Assembly (NCBI GenBank): GCA_031270605.1
Contig: JAISXG010000006.1
Span: 1 to 60,092 of the forward strand
DNA: 60,092 nt
Direction: 5' to 3'
DNA from: Oscillospiraceae bacterium
GTDB taxonomy: Bacteria > Bacillota > Clostridia > Oscillospirales > Acutalibacteraceae
Part shown: in pieces, positions 50,482 through 59,363 of the stretch
How the letters are laid out: every line of letters begins with the position of its first letter
Numbering within the stretch: position 1 is the stretch's first letter
Made by a program: the position numbers and the translations under genes
The notes under the pieces: generated by a model
What the model was told of the DNA's origin: nothing
Databases searched by the model: none
The model's input: the letters and a program-made list of their open reading frames with translations, nothing else

Positions 50482-51786
50482 ATGGATGTTTATGACAAAC
50501 TGCAAATTTTGGCCGGTGCGGCGAAATATGACGTGGCCTGCACCAGCAGCGGCTCCGAGCGCGGAAACCAGCCCGGCGGCATTGGCAACGCCGTGGCCTG
50601 CGGCGTCTGCCACAGCTTCGCGGCAGACGGCAGGTGCATCTCCCTGTTAAAAGTGCTCATGACCAACGCCTGCATCTATGACTGCGCCTATTGCCAGAAC
50701 CGCCGCTCAAACGACGCGCCGCGCGCCACCTTTACCCCGCGCGAGCTTGCCGACCTGACCTACCATTTCTACCGCCGCAACTACATCGAGGGGCTGTTCC
50801 TCAGCTCGGGTATCATCAAAAACCCGGACTATACCGTGGAGCGCATGATTGAAACCCTGCGCATTCTGCGTGAGGAATACCGCTTTAACGGCTACATCCA
50901 CGCAAAGGCCATCCCGGGAGCGGACGACCTGCTGCTCGGGCGGCTCGGGCAGCTGACAGACAGAATGAGCGTGAACATCGAACTGCCCTCGCAAAAAAGC
51001 CTTGCCCTGCTCGCGCCCGACAAGTCCAAAACCGACATCCTGCGCCCCATGGGGTTGATTACGCAAAAAATCAATGAGAACACAACCGACCTTGTGCGCT
51101 ACAATTATGTTCCCAAATTTGCCCCCGCAGGGCAAAGCACGCAGATCATTGTGGGCGCAACCGATGAAACCGACTATAAAATCCTCAACCTCTCGGCGGC
51201 ACTGTATAAGAAATACAGGCTCAAGCGGGTGTTTTATTCGGCATACATTCCGGTTTCAGACAACCCCCTTTTGCCCGCCGTCACCACAAAGCCCCCGCTG
51301 CTGCGCGAGCACAGGCTCTATCAGGCCGACTGGCTGCTGCGTTTTTACGGCTTTTCGGCGGAAGAACTGCTGGACGAAGAACACCAAAATTTTAACCCGC
51401 TGATCGACCCGAAATGCAACTGGGCAATCAATCACATGGAACAGTTCCCCGTTGAGGTCAACCGCGCGCCGCGCGAAATGCTGCTGCGCGTGCCGGGCAT
51501 CGGCGTCAAAAGCACAGACCGCATTTTAACGGCCCGGCGATACACAAAGCTCGACTTCGCAGGCCTCAAAAAAATCGGCGTGGTGCTCAAACGCGCGCAA
51601 TATTTTCTCACCTGCGGCGGCAAAATCGCCGAGGGGCTGCGCATCACGCCCGACAACGCCCTGCAGTCGCTGATTTCGGAGCATTGCCAGGAACTGCTTC
51701 TCGGCACCCGTCAAGAGCAGCTGAGCCTGTTTGACAGGCAAATCACAAGAGAGGACGTCACCAAATGCCTGACCGGTCAAATATAG
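50482..51786 (+). CDS. Putative DNA modification/repair radical SAM protein
   Basis: 434 residues from ATG 50482 with GAAGGAG upstream. It has the radical SAM cluster motif TNACIYDCAYCQNR (CX3CX2C), preceded by an additional Cys-rich N-terminus (YDVACTSSG..., VACGVCHSF). A helix-hairpin-helix-like segment occurs near the C-terminus (LLRVPGIGVKSTDRILTARRY). This layout matches the TIGR03916 family, which is encoded next to TIGR03915 proteins as here. Its chemistry is unknown; genomic association with DNA metabolism is established. Two LexA-like boxes suggest induction by DNA damage. Confidence 0.92.
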   Translation: MDVYDKLQILAGAAKYDVACTSSGSERGNQPGGIGNAVACGVCHSFAADGRCISLLKVLMTNACIYDCAYCQNRRSNDAPRATFTPRELADLTYHFYRRNYIEGLFLSSGIIKNPDYTVERMIETLRILREEYRFNGYIHAKAIPGADDLLLGRLGQLTDRMSVNIELPSQKSLALLAPDKSKTDILRPMGLITQKINENTTDLVRYNYVPKFAPAGQSTQIIVGATDETDYKILNLSAALYKKYRLKRVFYSAYIPVSDNPLLPAVTTKPPLLREHRLYQADWLLRFYGFSAEELLDEEHQNFNPLIDPKCNWAINHMEQFPVEVNRAPREMLLRVPGIGVKSTDRILTARRYTKLDFAGLKKIGVVLKRAQYFLTCGGKIAEGLRITPDNALQSLISEHCQELLLGTRQEQLSLFDRQITREDVTKCLTGQI

Positions 51787-52556
51787 TTTATGTGTATGAC
51801 GGCTCGTTTGAGGGCGTGCTGTGCTGCGTGTTCGCGTGCTTTGAGCGGCGGGAAATGCCCTCGGGCATCTTCACACAATCGGAGCTTCCGCCCACGCTTT
51901 TCCCCCAGGAGGTCATCCCGACAGAGCTGCAAAAATTTGAGCGGGTCAAAAAGGGCATCATCACAAAAATTTCAATCGAGGCCTATGAATTGATTGTGGA
52001 CATCTATTTCTCATGCTACCCCGAAAAAGAGTGGCTGATTTGCGACTTTGCGCGCCTGGGGTTTCAAATGGGCAGGAAAATTACAAGCTGCATAACACTC
52101 GACACCGTGGACGCAATGCTGGGCGCGGCGAAGCACCTGCACAACGAGTCACATCTGCTCAAGGGTTTTGTGCGGTTTTCAGATTATGACGGCGTTATGG
52201 TTGCGGTGATCGAACCCAAAAACTTTGTTTTGCCCACCCTCTCACCCCATTTTTGCGACCGTTATGCGGGCGAAACCTTCATGATTTACGACAAAACCCA
52301 TTCCGCGGCGCTTGTGCACCGCCCCGGCGAGTGGCGCATCATTCCCATAACCGAATTCACAGAACCCGAAGCGGGGGAATACGAACAAAAAATCCGCAGC
52401 CTATGGAAGCTGTTTTATGACACGATTGCAATCAAAGAGCGCGACAATCCGCGCTGCCGCATGGGGCACATGCCCAAGCGCTATTGGTCACACATGACTG
52501 AGATGCAAAACGAAAATCTCCTTCGGCCGGGCATGCAAAGCTTGCCGCCGCGCTGA
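51765..52556 (+). CDS. TIGR03915-family putative DNA-metabolism protein (DUF4130)
   Basis: 263 residues, starting 22 bp inside the radical-SAM frame, so translation is coupled. It starts NIVYVYDGSFEGVLCCVFACFERRE, the typical opening of TIGR03915, and contains LIVDIYFSCYPEKEWLICDFARLGFQMG and KHLHNESHLLKGFVRFSDY, and near the C-terminus a segment NPRCRMGHMPKRYWSHMTEM. These match the uracil-DNA-glycosylase-associated DUF4130 family. It is an accessory protein to the radical SAM partner; function is not established. Confidence 0.9.
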   Translation: MPDRSNIVYVYDGSFEGVLCCVFACFERREMPSGIFTQSELPPTLFPQEVIPTELQKFERVKKGIITKISIEAYELIVDIYFSCYPEKEWLICDFARLGFQMGRKITSCITLDTVDAMLGAAKHLHNESHLLKGFVRFSDYDGVMVAVIEPKNFVLPTLSPHFCDRYAGETFMIYDKTHSAALVHRPGEWRIIPITEFTEPEAGEYEQKIRSLWKLFYDTIAIKERDNPRCRMGHMPKRYWSHMTEMQNENLLRPGMQSLPPR

Positions 52557-52694
52557 ATTTTTTGCACGACTTTTAATCCTTGTTTATCTTTTTATAGCTC
52601 AAAAGTCAACCAATGCTGTTGGCAAACATATACTGTTTTATTGATGCCGGTTTTAATTTGCCGTCTTTTAAAGATAGATTGGGAGGGAACCAGA

Positions 52695-53102
52695 ATGAAG
52701 CAAGATACACTTCGGCAACAACAGGACATTTTGCAATTCAGCGTGAAAGCATGGGAAGAGCTTTTAAAAGATCCCGCAATTTTTGACGACAAGGCTCTGC
52801 GCATGATTCGTTTTGTGTATCATCAGGACAATTGCCAAACCACTGCAGCCGCAATCGCGCAAGGGCTGAGCACCCCAACACAAAAATTGCACTATAACAG
52901 CATTTATGCCTGCAACAGAAAGCTTTCCAATGCAGTATATCAACGGTTTAACAAAAAGCCCCCGCCTGACATAAAAGGGACAAACCGGCTCTGGAATTTG
53001 CTTTTTGACAGCGTTCCCGAAAAACCCACAGAAAAAAACGGACGCTGTTGTTGGAGGTTGCGGCCAAATCTTGCGGCCGCGGTTGCAAACCTTTTTGAAT
53101 GA
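52695..53102 (+). CDS. Hypothetical 135-aa protein after the DNA-repair pair
   Basis: ATG 52695 has GGGAGGGAA upstream. The protein shows helical segments and a Cys pair (RCCWRLRPNLAAAVANLF) near the end; the pattern Trp-Arg-Leu-Arg-Pro followed by an alanine-rich helix resembles the wing-like N-terminal domains of some HNH endonucleases (C-terminus shortened), but I cannot assign it with confidence. No catalytic motif is visible. It lies 138 bp after the TIGR03915 gene in the same orientation and may be part of the same response. Confidence 0.6.
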   Translation: MKQDTLRQQQDILQFSVKAWEELLKDPAIFDDKALRMIRFVYHQDNCQTTAAAIAQGLSTPTQKLHYNSIYACNRKLSNAVYQRFNKKPPPDIKGTNRLWNLLFDSVPEKPTEKNGRCCWRLRPNLAAAVANLFE

Positions 53103-53218
53103 TGCAAAACACAAACCAACCGCGGCTCTCGGCAGGTTCGTCCCCTGCGCAGCGGCAATCCATTTTCCTGCCGGACATAAAAAAGCCCCTCCGAAGAAGG
53201 GCGAAAAGTTCGATTTGT

Positions 53219-53836
53219 TTATAGTGTTATATCAAATGTTGCAACAGGTTGATCATCTAAGAATTCAGCATAGAACAGCAGCGTAAATGTATTTTTATCA
53301 GAATCCAAACCATAAGCTGCTTGAGCTGTGCATCTTGCTCTGACCGGCGTATACTTCGGAGAGTCTGAAACTAACGCGGGATATGTGCTGCAGACGTTCT
53401 TGTCGCCGTCTATGACCTTGAAATTTGAGCTGGAAATATAAATTTCGCTCGTGCTTGCAACGTTTTCATAAGTATAATCAATGATTACTACTTGCTCCGG
53501 GTCCTTGTCAGCATAAGGATTGCGGTAATCCGTAAGTGTAGCGGAATTGATTTTAAGGGTATAGAGGGTTTTTGCGCCTTCTTTTACCGAAACGGTTTCG
53601 CCGATGGAATACTTTTGCGGTTCAGGCTGTGTCGGCTCTTCCCATTCGGGTTCCACTAAGGTTTCCAGCTTTGCGGATGCTCTGAGCAATTTCCTGGCAT
53701 CCGCCGCAGTAATTTTTCCGTCTCCGTCAATGTCCCCGAATAAATACGTGGCGCCAAAACCAATCATGCCGCTGCACATTGTGCCAATTAAAAAAAACAC
53801 AACCGCAGTGATTAACAATGTCCTTTTTTTTGTCAA
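53219..53836 (-). CDS. Secreted protein with one dockerin type I repeat and a DUF4352-like domain
   Basis: 205 residues from TTG at 53836, with GGAGG eight bases upstream. A basic start and hydrophobic segment (~6-28) form a signal peptide or anchor. GDIDGDGKITAADARKLLRASAKL is one calcium-binding dockerin-type repeat (~30-53); dockerins normally come as two. After a Pro/Glu linker, residues ~80-205 form a beta-rich domain that begins YSIGETVSVKEGAKTLY and looks DUF4352/immunoglobulin-like. It is exported, role unknown. Confidence 0.8.
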   Translation of the reverse strand: MTKKRTLLITAVVFFLIGTMCSGMIGFGATYLFGDIDGDGKITAADARKLLRASAKLETLVEPEWEEPTQPEPQKYSIGETVSVKEGAKTLYTLKINSATLTDYRNPYADKDPEQVVIIDYTYENVASTSEIYISSSNFKVIDGDKNVCSTYPALVSDSPKYTPVRARCTAQAAYGLDSDKNTFTLLFYAEFLDDQPVATFDITL

Positions 53837-54068
53837 AAGAAACACCTCCAAAATATTTTAACAAATAATACCACAAATTAATGATAAATGCAACAATATT
53901 TTTTGGAATATTAAAAAAAAATGCTCGAGCAAAGCTGCTCCCATCCCGTACGCGCACAAAAAATCCCCGGATAACGTACTCAAAACAGTTTTGAATCACT
54001 GCTCAAAACGCGTGTCGGGTTGCAAACTTTTTCAGCGTTCCAGAATAAGGCGGGGCTGCCGCTAAGAA
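53837..54068. other. 232-bp gap before the 800-aa gene end
   Basis: AT-rich DNA upstream of the dockerin gene. No promoter with a well-matched -35 and -10 pair or structured RNA was recognised. Confidence 0.4.
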
Positions 54069-56471
54069 TCAATCAAGGTCGGCAAGGTTGTAATATTTGG
54101 CCGTCCAATAAGGCCAGGTGAAAATGTTGCCGCTGTAAAGATAGCCGCCTTCATAAAGCGTTTGGCCGTTTTTGCCGTTTGCGTCCACCTCAAAGGGGCT
54201 GCCGTTGAACTTGTGCATCCTGCGTTCGTCAATGGGCAGCAGGGCGTTTGCCTGCAGGCCCTTTTTGCAGACAAGCATGATCAAATCATTCCGGGCACTG
54301 TTTGTAACGGGCATTTGATTCGCATACAGCGGCAGGCGGTTGAGATAGTCAACCGCATCGTGCATATCAACCTCTTTTTCGGGGTTCAGCGCCGCATATG
54401 CAAAGGTATAGATCGGGTTGCCCTCGCGGCGCATATTGTCCCACCACTCGTCAAGCCCCGCGCTGAAAACCGCGCGGCGACGAGGGTCCTCTTCCAGTTC
54501 AAGCAGCGGCCAATAGGTGATAACGGCAAGGGTTTCATCAGAATAATTGACGCCCAGCGTATAGTTCTCAAGACCCGACGTCGCCCGCACGGCAAACGCA
54601 AGATTCTTGCGGTATTTACCGAGCAAAGAGGCATAGCCCGCGCCGTTTGTCAGGCCGTCAAAGGGCAGATTGAAAGCCTTTTCATATTCCCCGGCAACGC
54701 GCTCATAGACGCAACGGTATGCGGGCCTGCCCTGCATGAGATACATGCACACCTTGAACATACACAAAATTTCCGCACCGTTTAAGGGGCCGTCGGTAAA
54801 AGCGTATCGCGGATGGGGCCAGGGTGTTTTTAAGTCGTTCCACTGCACGAAATAACCGGCGAACCATTTGCCCCACTGGGTGGGGTTGCCGTGCAGGTCG
54901 CGCAGGCAGTAGCCGTTGTCGAGAATGTGGGTGATGGTTTGGGCCGCCGTTTGCAAAATCAGCTCTCCCAGCTCGGCGTCCTCCTCCCTGTCGCTTTGCG
55001 AAATCAGGTGCTTCCACACAAAATAATACTGCACAAAGGCGGCGATGGCCTCTTCTGAGGAGGTGTCCGCCTTGAACATCAGGTCGCAGTCCTCGCTTGC
55101 CGGATATTTTTCGGGACTGTATGCATCCGGCTCTGTATATAACGAAGCCAAAAGCGGCGGCACCTGTGCCGCAATGGGCGCACGCAGGCGAAAGCCATCC
55201 TCAACGGGAAACACCGCGCTTGTTTTCTGCCGCGCTTTGACCGCATCCGTCAGGCGAAAATCCTTTCCATCTTCCGGGTCATAGCCGGTGCGCGCAAGAG
55301 GCGTGTCCACGCATTCCACACACCGCGCGCCGTCTTCATCCCTGCCGTTTTTGTGATACCAAAGCCCGTTGGTCTGCAGTTCACCGTTTTTCACAAACAC
55401 ACCGTCTTTGCGCGAAATATAAGAGCGGCAGACAAAGCCGTTGCCGAGCCCGTGCACATGGCTTTGCAGCAGCACGTTTTTGGTCACTGCAATCAATTTT
55501 TCTCGCGTTTCTTCATAGCCAGCACCATCTTGGCTCCTGCGCTGGCAGGAGAGCTTGAGCGCGTCGCCGATTGAGTGAAACACAGACCACAGCGCGTCGT
55601 TGTTCGTGGAATAGCGCAGGGTTTGCTCATAAGCCCCGCCGTTGCCGAAATCCTCTGTTTCATAAAACGTGTCGCAAAGCGAGCCGCGCACCGAGTGCAG
55701 CTCCCACGCAAGGCGGTCATAATGCAGCTCTTTTTGCGAGAGAGAAAGCCGTTCATGGCGCACACAAACATAGCCGAGGGCATTTTCAACCCAAAGCGCG
55801 TTGTCAAGCCACGCGATACCCTCAATTGACGCGTCGTTGCCAAACACATACCGCCCGCCGTGATACAGCTCAACGGGCCTGCGGTCAAACGCCGCCTTTG
55901 CTGAAAAGTGCATCACGCCGTTTTTCAGCGCGACAAAGCGCCCGCCCTCGCCGTCGCCGCAAAGGGCGGCCACATTGCCGATGGCAAGGGTGAGATCATC
56001 CTGCGCAAACCGCTTCGAGCGTTCAATGGCCGCGCGGACAGGCACACCTATGCGCTTGTCCTCTTTCAAAAAATACTGCGGCAGCTTCTGCCGCGGCAGT
56101 TTGCCAAGCGGGGACACGCGTTCGGCAGGCGGCACCGAAAAGGCAAACACATCCCCGCCGCACAGCGCCCACAGCCTGCCGTCTTCAATATACAGCGCAT
56201 CAACTGCCCTGTTTTCAACCCTCTCGCCCAGCCGCGCCGCCGCGCCGCCGAGCAGGCTGCAGCGCATCAGCGCACCGTCTTCGGGTGAGGCGAACCAAAG
56301 CATGTGCCCGCCGTCAAGCGCAGCAATCCGGATGCCGCCAAGCGGAATCGCCGAAGGGGCAAGCACCAGTCGGTAATCCGGCATTATTATTTCATCCACA
56401 ATCATATTTTTATAAAGCTTGAGCTGTTCGGGCACCTCTGCCGCAGAAAAAGGGAATTTCAGAATGTTCAT
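54069..56471 (-). CDS. Unrecognised 800-aa protein
   Basis: 800 residues from ATG at 56471 (GGAGG five bases upstream). There is no signal peptide or TM segment. The N-terminal ~260 residues have repeated short beta-like segments (RLWALCGGDVFAFSVPP, GGRYVFGNDASIEGIAWLDNALW), suggesting a beta-propeller. The C-terminal ~400 residues are helical, with HGNPTQWGKWFAGYFVQWND, GPLNGAEILCMFKVCMYL, LENYTLGVNYSDETLAVITYWPLL and DLIMLVCKKGLQANALLPID, like an alpha/alpha toroid of glycosidase or cyclase type. No known family is recognised. A promoter with a palindromic operator-like sequence precedes it. Confidence 0.75.
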   Translation of the reverse strand: MNILKFPFSAAEVPEQLKLYKNMIVDEIIMPDYRLVLAPSAIPLGGIRIAALDGGHMLWFASPEDGALMRCSLLGGAAARLGERVENRAVDALYIEDGRLWALCGGDVFAFSVPPAERVSPLGKLPRQKLPQYFLKEDKRIGVPVRAAIERSKRFAQDDLTLAIGNVAALCGDGEGGRFVALKNGVMHFSAKAAFDRRPVELYHGGRYVFGNDASIEGIAWLDNALWVENALGYVCVRHERLSLSQKELHYDRLAWELHSVRGSLCDTFYETEDFGNGGAYEQTLRYSTNNDALWSVFHSIGDALKLSCQRRSQDGAGYEETREKLIAVTKNVLLQSHVHGLGNGFVCRSYISRKDGVFVKNGELQTNGLWYHKNGRDEDGARCVECVDTPLARTGYDPEDGKDFRLTDAVKARQKTSAVFPVEDGFRLRAPIAAQVPPLLASLYTEPDAYSPEKYPASEDCDLMFKADTSSEEAIAAFVQYYFVWKHLISQSDREEDAELGELILQTAAQTITHILDNGYCLRDLHGNPTQWGKWFAGYFVQWNDLKTPWPHPRYAFTDGPLNGAEILCMFKVCMYLMQGRPAYRCVYERVAGEYEKAFNLPFDGLTNGAGYASLLGKYRKNLAFAVRATSGLENYTLGVNYSDETLAVITYWPLLELEEDPRRRAVFSAGLDEWWDNMRREGNPIYTFAYAALNPEKEVDMHDAVDYLNRLPLYANQMPVTNSARNDLIMLVCKKGLQANALLPIDERRMHKFNGSPFEVDANGKNGQTLYEGGYLYSGNIFTWPYWTAKYYNLADLD

Positions 56472-56805
56472 GTGATCCTCCATTGGCAAAACAATAATAA
56501 AGACATGATACCTGTATCAGTCCCTGATTTCAATATGTTTCTGAGCAGAACATCATTTTATTGCCAATATTTTTCTATATATAAATAATATTCACTGAAC
56601 AATCACTGTTTGCGAACGGTATATCTAAAAGTTCTCCTTTCGAAAAGCCTAATGGCACACAAAATTTCAGGTATGTTTTTTCATTCTTTTCAAAACTCTC
56701 AAAATCAATACAAATAATTGTTATTTGGAGTCCAATAATGCAGTTTCGACTTTCTAATATGCTCTAGAAAACTTATGCACCTACCGGTTACCGGTTACTC
56801 CTATT
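56472..56805. other. 334-bp intergenic region
   Basis: Holds the promoter and palindrome (56505-56533) for the 800-aa gene and AT-rich DNA further right with a small tandem duplication TTACCGG near 56785-56800. No ORF or RNA gene is supported. Confidence 0.5.
56505..56533 (-). promoter_or_regulatory. Promoter and overlapping palindrome of the 800-aa gene
   Basis: On the minus strand TTGAAA, 17 bp, TATCAT. The palindrome TGATAC-CT-GTATCA (56506-56519) covers the -10 element, the place for a repressor. Confidence 0.6.
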
Positions 56806-57069
56806 TCATGTTTTTCTGTTCCTGTTTGCAGATCGTTTTTGATAAAAAACCCAAAGCTTATTTATTATTGCTGTAATAACTGCTGACAAGACAGCCGACA
56901 CTGGAAGTTTAAGTGCCAGATCAGATGTCGTATTTCTAATAAAATAAGTAAGACCCGGATTAGGCAACTCTACTGTAGACAATTTTATTGGCATAAAAAT
57001 GCTTAAAATGATAGTAGTAATAGGAATAAGCAAAATAAAGATAATTATCAGTAGTATACGCTTTTTCAT
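56806..57069 (-). CDS. Small membrane protein, 87 aa
   Basis: 87 residues from ATG at 57069, with AAAGGTGA upstream. Two hydrophobic segments (~4-26: RILLIIIFILLIPITTIILSI... and ~52-72: LPVSAVLSAVITAIINKLWVF) with a short, exposed loop between them and a basic C-terminus. No family is recognised. It lies between the 800-aa gene and the dockerin gene array, all on the minus strand. Confidence 0.65.
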   Translation of the reverse strand: MKKRILLIIIFILLIPITTIILSIFMPIKLSTVELPNPGLTYFIRNTTSDLALKLPVSAVLSAVITAIINKLWVFYQKRSANRNRKT

Positions 57070-57149
57070 TTTATCACCTTTCTTTTTTCCTGCACCTAAA
57101 ATGGACAGCTCGCATTTTAAGCCGCTCATTTTTGCCTCTCAAGAAGGCA

Positions 57150-57983
57150 TCAATCTATCACAACTTGATATGCATATGAGCCCACAGTAATACCGCCGTC
57201 ATAAGAACAAAGGCTAAAAACGGTGATCTTTTTTTCATTTTTTGTTATATCATAAAAATAATCCACTTCTTGTGAAATGATCTCAAGATCCCATCCGCGA
57301 AGTATTTCTGCAGCCTCTTTCATAACAGATTCCTCAAACTCAACCGAGGGTTTCGTTAAAGAAGTTACAGAAGTAGTCTTAGTATTGTCGTATATCTTAT
57401 CCAATACACCATCTTTAATATAAACAGTCACAGAAGAGTTTGCTTTATAACCGCTGATCATTTTAGTGAAATGGACTGAATATATCGTTATATGGTGTTG
57501 ATTGACTTTAACACTATATTCACTCACATCAAAGCCCTTTACCGATTCGGTAACAATTTTTATGACTGCATCAATATCCACCTGGCCGTCCGCCACAAGC
57601 AACACAACCGGATCAAAATTTTGCAGCTTTGCCGATACCCGCAAAATCGTCCGCGCGTCGGCGGCAGTCATTTTACTGTCACGATCCATGTCCGCAACCA
57701 CGCGATCATCTGCAATTAAGGCTTCAAGCTTTGCAGATGATCTCAAGGCCGTTCGCGCATCTGCGGCAGTAACTTTGCCGTCATTGTCGATGTCGCCGAG
57801 CAATCTTTTGACCACCTCATCGCCGTAATCAAAGCAAACAAAAACATCTTTACCGTTCTGCTCATATGACACGGTGAAACCGTTGAGGGGGGCTTCAGCC
57901 GCGAATGCGGTAACAGATGGTGCGAACAGAAAACCAGCCAGTACCATGCCTAAAATCGGCATAAACCTTGCTTTATTGATCAT
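57150..57983 (-). CDS. Dockerin-repeat secreted protein A
   Basis: 277 residues from ATG at 57983 (AAAGGTGTGG upstream). The signal peptide (~1-28) ends AFAAEAP. A short shared segment (FTVSYEQNGKDVFVCFDYG) precedes two dockerin type I repeats: GDIDNDGKVTAADARTALRSS and ADMDRDSKMTAADARTILRVS, with Ser in place of Gly in the second loop. The C-terminal ~145 residues differ from the paralogues: a PepSY/YPEB-unlike domain with FDVSEYSVKVNQHHITIYSVHF and VTVYIKDGVLDKIYD. It shares the N-terminal ~120 residues with its neighbour upstream. Likely exported; no cohesin partner is seen. Confidence 0.85.
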   Translation of the reverse strand: MINKARFMPILGMVLAGFLFAPSVTAFAAEAPLNGFTVSYEQNGKDVFVCFDYGDEVVKRLLGDIDNDGKVTAADARTALRSSAKLEALIADDRVVADMDRDSKMTAADARTILRVSAKLQNFDPVVLLVADGQVDIDAVIKIVTESVKGFDVSEYSVKVNQHHITIYSVHFTKMISGYKANSSVTVYIKDGVLDKIYDNTKTTSVTSLTKPSVEFEESVMKEAAEILRGWDLEIISQEVDYFYDITKNEKKITVFSLCSYDGGITVGSYAYQVVID

Positions 57984-58016
57984 TTTAAAACCACACCTTT
58001 CGAAACTTGGAGAAAC

Positions 58017-58065
58017 GGGGCGCAGTTCTTGACCGACGCAGTGCCGGAACAAGAAAAGCGCCCCC
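58017..58065 (-). terminator. Conserved intergenic hairpin upstream of dockerin protein A
   Basis: GGGGCGC and GCGCCCC arms 35 bp apart around AAGAACT-like loop DNA; the same sequence recurs at 59258-59307 with GGGGGCGC/GCGCCCCC. On the minus strand a C/T-rich tail follows. Confidence 0.55.
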
Positions 58066-58122
58066 TTGACCTTTCATACTTAAAATTTTTACATATGACC
58101 AATACTTTTTAAGCATGAAACT

Positions 58123-59223
58123 TTATACTTTAATTGAAAACACAACTCCTGCTGTAAGGATTTCTGTTCTTCCATCTGAATCGGTTATACTAAACTCAAT
58201 ATCAACCGCATACTCCATAATAAGCTGATTGTTTTTATCCACGGCCAGCCTTCGCCATTCTATTTCATAACCGACAAACGAATCCCCGGCATAAGCCCGA
58301 ACCTGTTGATCCAGTTGTGCTAATAATGCTTGTTCGTCAATGGATTTTATATCTATATCATCAAATACATATGGATGGTAAGAGAAAAAACGGATTTCCC
58401 CCAAATTTGTAATGGAGATGCCCATACTCTCCGTTGTTCGATACCCTTGAACCAAGAGACCATATTCAACCATATAATCGCCGGAATACTCGTGATATTT
58501 ACACCCTAAGAATGTGTATTTTGACATGTCACAATTCGCTGCAAAAAACTTTTCAGCGATAGCGATTGCCTGTTCTTCTGAAATGCGCAAATCGGGGGCT
58601 GCTTCCGGATCACCATAAAGACCCTCTATTTTTAGATAAGTCAACTGACCTGTAACAGCATCAAACCCCAGATTGTCACCATCTGCAGTCTTATAAATTA
58701 AAGTGTCATGCTTTCGCTCAGAAGCTTTTTCAGGCTCAAAATAGGTGGCATTCAACGTTTTCCCTTGAACTGTCAGCTCTTTCGTTGTGTTTTTAAAGTG
58801 TGCATATTGCCTAATCAAGGTTTCTTTTTCCGCATCAATTTTGAAGGCTTGCAGCTTTGCCGATACCCGCAAAATCGTCCGCGCGTCGGCGGCAGCGACC
58901 TCACCGTCGCAGTCTATGTCAGCAACAACATTATCCTCCGCACTCAAAACTGCAAGTTTTGCGGATGATCTCAAGGCAGTCCGCGCATCGGCGGCAGTAA
59001 CTTTGCCGTCATTGTTCATGTCGCCGAGCAATCTTTTGACAACCTCTTTGCCGTAATCAAAGCACACAAGAAACTCTTTGCCGCTCTGTTCATATGACAC
59101 AGTAAAACCTGCCTCGGCCGTGTCTATGGGAGTTTCAGCCGCAAAGGCCGTAACGGATGGAGCAAACAGAAAAACGGCCAGTATTATGCTTAAAATTGGT
59201 ATGAACCTTACTTTATTAATCAT
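58123..59223 (-). CDS. Dockerin-repeat secreted protein B
   Basis: 366 residues. Signal peptide ending AFAAETP, then the shared segment FTVSYEQSGKEFLVCFDYGKE, and two dockerin repeats (GDMNNDGKVTAADARTALRSS; ADIDCDGEVAAADARTILRVS). The C-terminal ~220 residues are a PepSY-like tandem domain: RISEEQAIAIAEKFFAANCDMS, VEYGLLVQGYRTTESMGISITN, plus a second unit ending TAGVVFSIKV. Similar domains inhibit secreted proteases, so an inhibitor or regulator of extracellular peptidases is possible. Confidence 0.85.
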   Translation of the reverse strand: MINKVRFIPILSIILAVFLFAPSVTAFAAETPIDTAEAGFTVSYEQSGKEFLVCFDYGKEVVKRLLGDMNNDGKVTAADARTALRSSAKLAVLSAEDNVVADIDCDGEVAAADARTILRVSAKLQAFKIDAEKETLIRQYAHFKNTTKELTVQGKTLNATYFEPEKASERKHDTLIYKTADGDNLGFDAVTGQLTYLKIEGLYGDPEAAPDLRISEEQAIAIAEKFFAANCDMSKYTFLGCKYHEYSGDYMVEYGLLVQGYRTTESMGISITNLGEIRFFSYHPYVFDDIDIKSIDEQALLAQLDQQVRAYAGDSFVGYEIEWRRLAVDKNNQLIMEYAVDIEFSITDSDGRTEILTAGVVFSIKV

Positions 59224-59257
59224 TTTAAAATCACACCTTTTCGAAATTTGAAGAAAC

Positions 59258-59307
59258 GGGGGCGCAGTTCTTGACAGACATGATGCCGGAACAAGAAAAG
59301 CGCCCCC
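59258..59307 (-). terminator. Conserved intergenic hairpin upstream of dockerin protein B
   Basis: GGGGGCGC (59258-59265) and GCGCCCCC (59300-59307) form a stem. The whole ~80-bp gap, including the ATTTTAAAA next to the start codon, is repeated next to protein A, showing that gene and leader were duplicated together. Confidence 0.6.
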
Positions 59308-59363
59308 TTTACTTCCTATACTGAAAACTGATACGCATGGCCGCTGCTTTTTAGTATATAGCT

